Positions 59,902 through 64,000 of a stretch of 64,000 nucleotides of DNA are shown here, piece after piece. Positions within the stretch are counted from its first letter, which is position 1; the number at the start of each line of letters is the position of its first letter. Source of the stretch: Peptoniphilus gorbachii (GTDB lineage Bacteria > Bacillota > Clostridia > Tissierellales > Peptoniphilaceae); the NCBI RefSeq assembly GCF_016908115.1, contig NZ_JAFBDH010000002.1:124001-188000 (forward strand), in the 5' to 3' direction. Under the pieces are notes generated by a model. It made no database searches. It saw nothing but the letters and a program-made list of their open reading frames with translations, and was not told the DNA's origin. The position numbers were made by a program, and so were the translations under genes.

Positions 59902-60852
59902 TTAATCAAAGCCAAATTTTTTTCTCATTATTTCAAGTTCTTCATCAGTTAAGTCGTTTTCGTCAACAACTTTTTCTTCTTCAACTATATGTTTTTTACG
60001 TTCTTCAACAATTTTGTCATGTTCAGCAATTACACTTGCAACAACTTCTTGTGGAATGTCTATTGATTTCTTTTCTACTTCAGAAAGTTCAACTTTTCCA
60101 CCTACACATAACTTTTTGCCATCTTCAAATTCGTAGACAAAAACTTCAAGTTCCCCTGCTGGATTCTTAATTGAAATTTTATATTCTTCATCAAGTGAAT
60201 TAATATCATCTTCAATATAATTTATAACAGCAACTGTAGCTGAACCACAAGATCCTTCTCTAACTAAAGTATCTGAACCTTCTACATAAACGTAAGGAAC
60301 AATTTCAAGTTTTTCTTTGTCAAAGAAAATAATTCCATAAGCTTCAGCCTTGTAATTTTCTTTCAAAATCTTTAGGGCCTCATCTACAAATTCTTTATCT
60401 TCTTTTTCTTCAACTATAAGATGACTTATGCCAGGAAGTTCAATTAATTTTAATTTTTTGCCAGCTATTTCCACATCTTTTTTATCAATAGCTGCATCAA
60501 GTGCTACATAAGCCTTTTGATTTTTTACATCAGCTATAACATCAGTTGTTCCTTCATGTCCACTTACATATACTTCAATGTCAACAAGTCCATCTGTGTC
60601 ATAAAATCCTGCAGAATAAAGTCCATAGGCTCTAGTTGCATTGGCACAAAATTCTCCACCCATCATATCCATTCTAAGTGGTGCACCTTCGTAAGCTGGT
60701 GAAATAAATCCAACTTGTTCAACGTCTTTATCTATTTGATCAATTATACACTTTGTATAAGCTTTTCTATAACCAGGGTAAACTGGTGCTACTACAAATC
60801 CTGTAATATTTCCACAAGGGTTAGCTCTAAAATATTTAAAACTTTTCTTCAT
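59902..60852 (-). CDS. DapF/PLP-independent racemase-fold protein
   Basis: A 316-residue protein of the diaminopimelate epimerase fold. The two catalytic-Cys motifs are 'MMGGEFCANATRAYGLY' and 'REGSCGSATVAVINYI', and the start 'FKYFRANPCGNITGFVVAPV' fits. True DapF has GNG-type and 'GSGTCA' variants; here the motifs resemble amino-acid racemases of this fold such as the histidine racemase group (CntK and relatives), so the substrate is open. A charged tail of about 50 residues ('VVDENDLTDEELEIMRKKFG') extends past the usual end. ATG at 60852 has AGAGG 6 nt before it. Confidence 0.75.
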   Translation of the reverse strand: MKKSFKYFRANPCGNITGFVVAPVYPGYRKAYTKCIIDQIDKDVEQVGFISPAYEGAPLRMDMMGGEFCANATRAYGLYSAGFYDTDGLVDIEVYVSGHEGTTDVIADVKNQKAYVALDAAIDKKDVEIAGKKLKLIELPGISHLIVEEKEDKEFVDEALKILKENYKAEAYGIIFFDKEKLEIVPYVYVEGSDTLVREGSCGSATVAVINYIEDDINSLDEEYKISIKNPAGELEVFVYEFEDGKKLCVGGKVELSEVEKKSIDIPQEVVASVIAEHDKIVEERKKHIVEEEKVVDENDLTDEELEIMRKKFGFD

Positions 60853-60967
60853 AATCATCCTCTTCTCGAATCTAAAATTTAAACTTACGCAATTATTATA
60901 ACATACTAAGTTAGTATTTTTTCCCAACAATTGTTTTGTACCCGATTTTTTATTTTTAATTCAATAA

Positions 60968-62140
60968 TTATTTTAAATATTTTTTTAATTCTTCAGCTCT
61001 GTCTGTTTTTTCCCAAGGAAGGTCTAAATCATTTCTGCCAAAGTGACCATAGGATGCAGTTTGTCTATAAATTGGTCTTAATAAATCAAGTTCACGAATA
61101 ATATTTGCTGGTCTCATATCAAAGTTTTCCATAATAATTTTTTCAATTTCTTCGTGAGATAATTTTCCAGTGCCAAAAGTTTCTACATATACAGAAGTTG
61201 GTCTAGCAATTCCAATTGCATAGGCAAGTCCAATTTCAACTTTATCTGCAAGTCCTGCTGCAACTAAATTTTTTGCAATATATCTTGCATAATAAGCTCC
61301 AGATCTATCTACCTTTGTTGGATCTTTTCCTGAAAAAGCCCCTCCTCCATGTCTTCCAAAACCACCATAAGTGTCTACAATAATTTTTCTTCCAGTAAGT
61401 CCTGCATCTGCCATTGGTCCACCAATTACAAATCTTCCTGTTGGATTTATGAAAAATTCTGTGTCCTTGTCAATTAATTCTTCTGGAACAACTTTTTTTA
61501 CAACTTCTCTTATTATATCTTCTCTAATTTTTTCCATTGGAATTTCTAGGGCGTGTTGTGAAGATACTACTACATTTTTAAGTCTTACAGGTTTATCTTC
61601 TTCATACTCAACAGTTACTTGAGTCTTGCCATCAGGTCTTAAGTAGTCTAGAGTTCCATCTTTTCTCACTTCAGTAAGTCTTCTTGAAAGCTTATGAGCA
61701 AGAGAAATTGGAAGTGGCATTAATTCTTCTGTTTCATTTGTGGCAAAACCAAACATAATTCCTTGGTCTCCAGCTCCAAAAGCGTCAAGTTCATCAACTC
61801 CAGCTTCTTTAAATCTGTCAACTCCCATAGCTATATCAGAAGATTGTTCTTTTATTGCAGATAAAACTGCACAAGTTCTTCCATCAAAGCCATATTTTGC
61901 TCTATTGTATCCAATATCTTCTAAGACTTCTCTTGCTGTCTTTTCAAAATCAACATAAGTTTCTGTTGAAATTTCTCCAGTTATAACTATCATCCCTGTA
62001 GATGCCATAGTTTCGCAAGCAACTCTGGCAAATTTATCTTCTGCTAAAATTTTATCTAAGATAGCATCAGAAATTTGGTCGCAAACTTTGTCAGGATGTC
62101 CTTCAGTTACGGACTCTGAACTAAATTGCCATTTTTTCAT
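60968..62140 (-). CDS. metK: S-adenosylmethionine synthetase
   Basis: A 390-residue enzyme making SAM from methionine and ATP. '[20 protein letters not shown]', '[13 protein letters not shown]' and '[19 protein letters not shown]' are the family signatures. RBS GGAGG 9 nt before ATG. It is controlled by the SAM-I riboswitch directly upstream. Confidence 0.97.
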   Translation of the reverse strand: MKKWQFSSESVTEGHPDKVCDQISDAILDKILAEDKFARVACETMASTGMIVITGEISTETYVDFEKTAREVLEDIGYNRAKYGFDGRTCAVLSAIKEQSSDIAMGVDRFKEAGVDELDAFGAGDQGIMFGFATNETEELMPLPISLAHKLSRRLTEVRKDGTLDYLRPDGKTQVTVEYEEDKPVRLKNVVVSSQHALEIPMEKIREDIIREVVKKVVPEELIDKDTEFFINPTGRFVIGGPMADAGLTGRKIIVDTYGGFGRHGGGAFSGKDPTKVDRSGAYYARYIAKNLVAAGLADKVEIGLAYAIGIARPTSVYVETFGTGKLSHEEIEKIIMENFDMRPANIIRELDLLRPIYRQTASYGHFGRNDLDLPWEKTDRAEELKKYLK

Positions 62141-62224
62141 TTTTTAATTCCTCCATTTTAAATACCTTTGATTTAATGTATGAATTTATTTTTGTCTTTA
62201 TCTCATAGTTAAATTAACAATCCA

Positions 62225-62352
62225 TAAAAAAATCCTCACGCAAAAAGTGAGGACCATTAAACCTCATCTTTCAGATAAAAATCTGTGGGATTTAGCACCA
62301 ACTAGGTTGCCGGGTTTCAAAGTGCCCATTCACTCCACCACTCTCAATAAGG
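62225..62352 (-). promoter_or_regulatory. SAM-I (S-box) riboswitch of metK
   Basis: Minus strand: CTTATTGAGAGTGGTGGAG, then TGAAACCCGGCAACC and GGTGCTAAATCCC are the S-box core in the right order (62352 to about 62262). A terminator TCCTCAC-TTTTTGC-GTGAGGA followed by seven T (62253-62225) completes an OFF switch: high SAM ends transcription before metK. Confidence 0.95.
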
Positions 62353-62395
62353 TATTATTTTTTATTTGTAATGTGATTATAGCATTTACATATAA

Positions 62396-63349
62396 TTAGT
62401 GCAATAGATTAAAATAATTCATAATAGATATACCTACTGGATAGGTTATTATGCTCATTATGAAACTAAGAGTTATTACCTTAGATGCAAATTCATAATC
62501 AGAATTCATTTGTTTTGTAAATATAAAACAATTTGCTGCACATGGTGTTGCCCAAAATACATAAGCAATGCCAAGTTCCATATTTGTAAAGCCAAGTTTA
62601 ACTCCTATAGGAATAAGTAGGGCTGGTGCCACAACAGTTTTTATAAAAGCTGAAATAAACATAAGTCTAAAGTCACTTTTTGAAGATTCAAAATTTAAAC
62701 TTGCACCTATTAATATAAGAGACATTGGTGTAGAAATTTTTGCAACCATTTCTATGGCTCTGTCCACTCCTTGATATACTGGCAAATGTAAAAAATTAAA
62801 AATTGCACCAAAAACAACTCCAGCTATCATTGGATTTTTTAGAATTTTTATAATTATATCTAAAATAGAAATTCTCTTTTCTTCAGCTTCACTGTAATAA
62901 GTAAGAAGAACTATAGCTGAAATATTGTATAAAGTTAAGCCAAAAGAAATTATAACTATCATGTGTTCCATTGATGGCGCACCATTGTAAATAATATCTA
63001 ATATTGGAAAGCCAACATAGACAAAATTTGAACGGTAGGCACAATGTACAAAGGCAGATAATTTTCGCTTATCTTTAATTTTTAAACTTTTAGCAATAAT
63101 TATTGAAATAAATATTATAAAAATTACTCCCAATAAAATATATGCCACATATTTTGGATGCAGAGATTCAATCCTTGCATTTTTTACGTCATAAAATAAT
63201 TTAAAGGGTAGTGCCAGATAAAATACAATCCAGGTGCCTTTATCCACAAAATTATTATCTATATAACCCTTTTGTTTTGCAAAATATCCTATGAGCAAAA
63301 CAAAAAAAACGGGTGATATAATATTAATCCCCATTAACAAATTTTCCAT
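62396..63349 (-). CDS. AEC-family transporter 2
   Basis: A 317-residue protein with about ten membrane segments: 'FVDKGTWIVFYLALPFKLFY', 'YRSNFVYVGFPILDIIYNGA', 'VAKISTPMSLILIGASLNFE' and 'VFWATPCAANCFIFTKQMNS' match the auxin-efflux-carrier family. It is a diverged relative of the protein at 52454-53389. Its end lies 44 nt before the metK riboswitch, so it ends upstream of that unit. AGGTG 5 nt before ATG. Confidence 0.88.
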   Translation of the reverse strand: MENLLMGINIISPVFFVLLIGYFAKQKGYIDNNFVDKGTWIVFYLALPFKLFYDVKNARIESLHPKYVAYILLGVIFIIFISIIIAKSLKIKDKRKLSAFVHCAYRSNFVYVGFPILDIIYNGAPSMEHMIVIISFGLTLYNISAIVLLTYYSEAEEKRISILDIIIKILKNPMIAGVVFGAIFNFLHLPVYQGVDRAIEMVAKISTPMSLILIGASLNFESSKSDFRLMFISAFIKTVVAPALLIPIGVKLGFTNMELGIAYVFWATPCAANCFIFTKQMNSDYEFASKVITLSFIMSIITYPVGISIMNYFNLLH

Positions 63350-63435
63350 TTCATCACCTAATTTAATTATAGGTTAAATTTTTCTTCTTGTCGAGGGTCA
63401 TCTTTTACAATACAATAGGGATAGGGGGTAGTATT

Positions 63436-64000
63436 ATGAAAAAAATTTTAGGAACAATAGTTACATCTCTTGTTTTATTTTCTAGCGTTAATGTTTTTGC
63501 TGGTGCAAAAGTTTCTAGTCAAAGTATCTTACTAGATGGCAAGGACACTGATGTGAAAGGATATATAATCCAAGATAACAATTATTTTAAACTTAGAGAT
63601 GTTGCAGCTCTTTTAGATGGAAAAGATGCAGAATTTAATGTAAGTTATGATGAAGATAGATCTGCTGTTATTATTACTAGCAAATCTGATTACAAAAAAA
63701 CTGATGCTGATTTAACTCCACTAAAGGATAGTGATTCTGACATAAAAAAATCAACTCACAATGTTTATGTAAATGGCGTAAGACATTCTTTTAATGTTTA
63801 TTCTATTGATGGTTACAATTATTTTAAACTAAGAGAATTAGGAAAAACTATTGGCTTTGATGTAAATTTTGATGAAAAAAATAACAAGGTTTTAATTGAC
63901 TCCAAAGCTATAAAACCAAGATCTCTTGTAAATAATCAAGTTGAAGTAAAAATTGTTGATTATGCTGCAGGTTATAATGAAAAAGAACTTGACATTATAA
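63436..64000 (+). CDS. Secreted protein with copper-amine-oxidase-N-like domains (N-terminal part)
   Basis: 188 codons run to the window edge with no stop. A signal peptide ('MKKILGTIVTSLVLFSSVNV', cut near AGA) is followed by two stalk-domain units of the copper amine oxidase N-like family: 'GYIIQDNNYFKLRDVAALLD' and 'VYSIDGYNYFKLRELGKTIG'. Such domains are common on exported proteins of Firmicutes and do not by themselves mean amine oxidase activity. GGGGG 6-7 nt before ATG is the RBS. Confidence 0.85.
   Translation, partial: MKKILGTIVTSLVLFSSVNVFAGAKVSSQSILLDGKDTDVKGYIIQDNNYFKLRDVAALLDGKDAEFNVSYDEDRSAVIITSKSDYKKTDADLTPLKDSDSDIKKSTHNVYVNGVRHSFNVYSIDGYNYFKLRELGKTIGFDVNFDEKNNKVLIDSKAIKPRSLVNNQVEVKIVDYAAGYNEKELDII

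Noticed and set aside
1-64000. CRISPR arrays, rRNA or tRNA genes
   Set aside because: No regularly spaced repeats or tRNA/rRNA signatures were seen by eye on either strand.

Overview
The window is low-GC DNA from a Gram-positive Firmicute, most likely an anaerobic coccus of the Peptoniphilaceae/Tissierellia type (Anaerococcus, Peptoniphilus or Finegoldia-like). This is inferred from the AT-rich sequence, strong AGGAGG ribosome binding sites, the gene order mazG-like/HU/yabO/divIC/S1/tilS/hpt/ftsH without the sporulation genes yabP, yabQ and spoIIE, and a Tn1549/CTn-type conjugative element. The species cannot be fixed from the sequence alone.

Positions 1 to about 44,788 are the right part of an integrative and conjugative element (ICE) lying against the 3' end of lysS. 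Its genes all read on the minus strand, from the right end: a small CD1845-like membrane protein, an IS110-family insertion, RepA-like replication initiator, DnaC-like helicase loader, PcfB-like protein (DUF3801), a BRO-type antirepressor, the coupling protein VirD4, cargo (a ClbS/DfsB-like protein and a large PIN-domain protein), SSB, Maff2, a VirB6/TrbL-like protein, a small coiled-coil protein, PrgI, VirB4 and a truncated CD1108-like protein. The ICE relaxase and integrase must lie left of the window.

The key feature is that virD4 is cut into four pieces by three separate integrative and mobilizable elements (IMEs) of Tn4451 type, all in the same orientation: C (33349-39541), B (25302-33127) and A (9083-24876). 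Each has a large serine recombinase just inside the virD4 5' side, a MOBQ-type relaxase, a small DUF3847 protein and an oriT carrying a (T)AAGTGCGCCCTT-like nic region. Joining the four virD4 pieces at the short shared cores (TGGG, AAAGG, CAGGA) gives a clean 1,791-nt, 596-residue frame, so precise excision of all three would restore the coupling protein. In each element the end far from the recombinase carries TTGACA. When the ends are joined in a circle, TTGACA falls exactly 17 nt from a hexamer in front of the recombinase (TAGAAT, TAACCT, CATAAT). This matches the circle-junction promoter known for Tn4451.

Cargo: IME A (15.8 kb) carries a TetR gene with no normal start codon, an ECF-type S/T/AA transporter and two YbtP/YbtQ-like ABC exporter-fold proteins (a putative metallophore or small-molecule uptake set), a DUF1016 nuclease-fold protein and a decayed replication module. 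IME B carries PadR/HAAS-domain/hydrolase/CPBP-protease genes and an NTF2-like/SAP pair. IME C carries a methyltransferase, a DUF523 protein and a small lipoprotein. Many element genes are preceded by a terminator-like hairpin that ends a few tens of bases before the ribosome binding site.

Positions 44,789-64,000 are chromosome: greA-lysS with an attenuator-like leader, coaX-dusB, bioY with a BirA-type operator, a class A penicillin-binding protein, two AEC-family transporters, the ftsH-hpt-tilS-S1-divIC-rqcP-hup cluster, a YabN/MazG-like gene, a DapF/racemase-fold gene, metK under a SAM-I riboswitch, and the start of a secreted copper-amine-oxidase-N-like protein.
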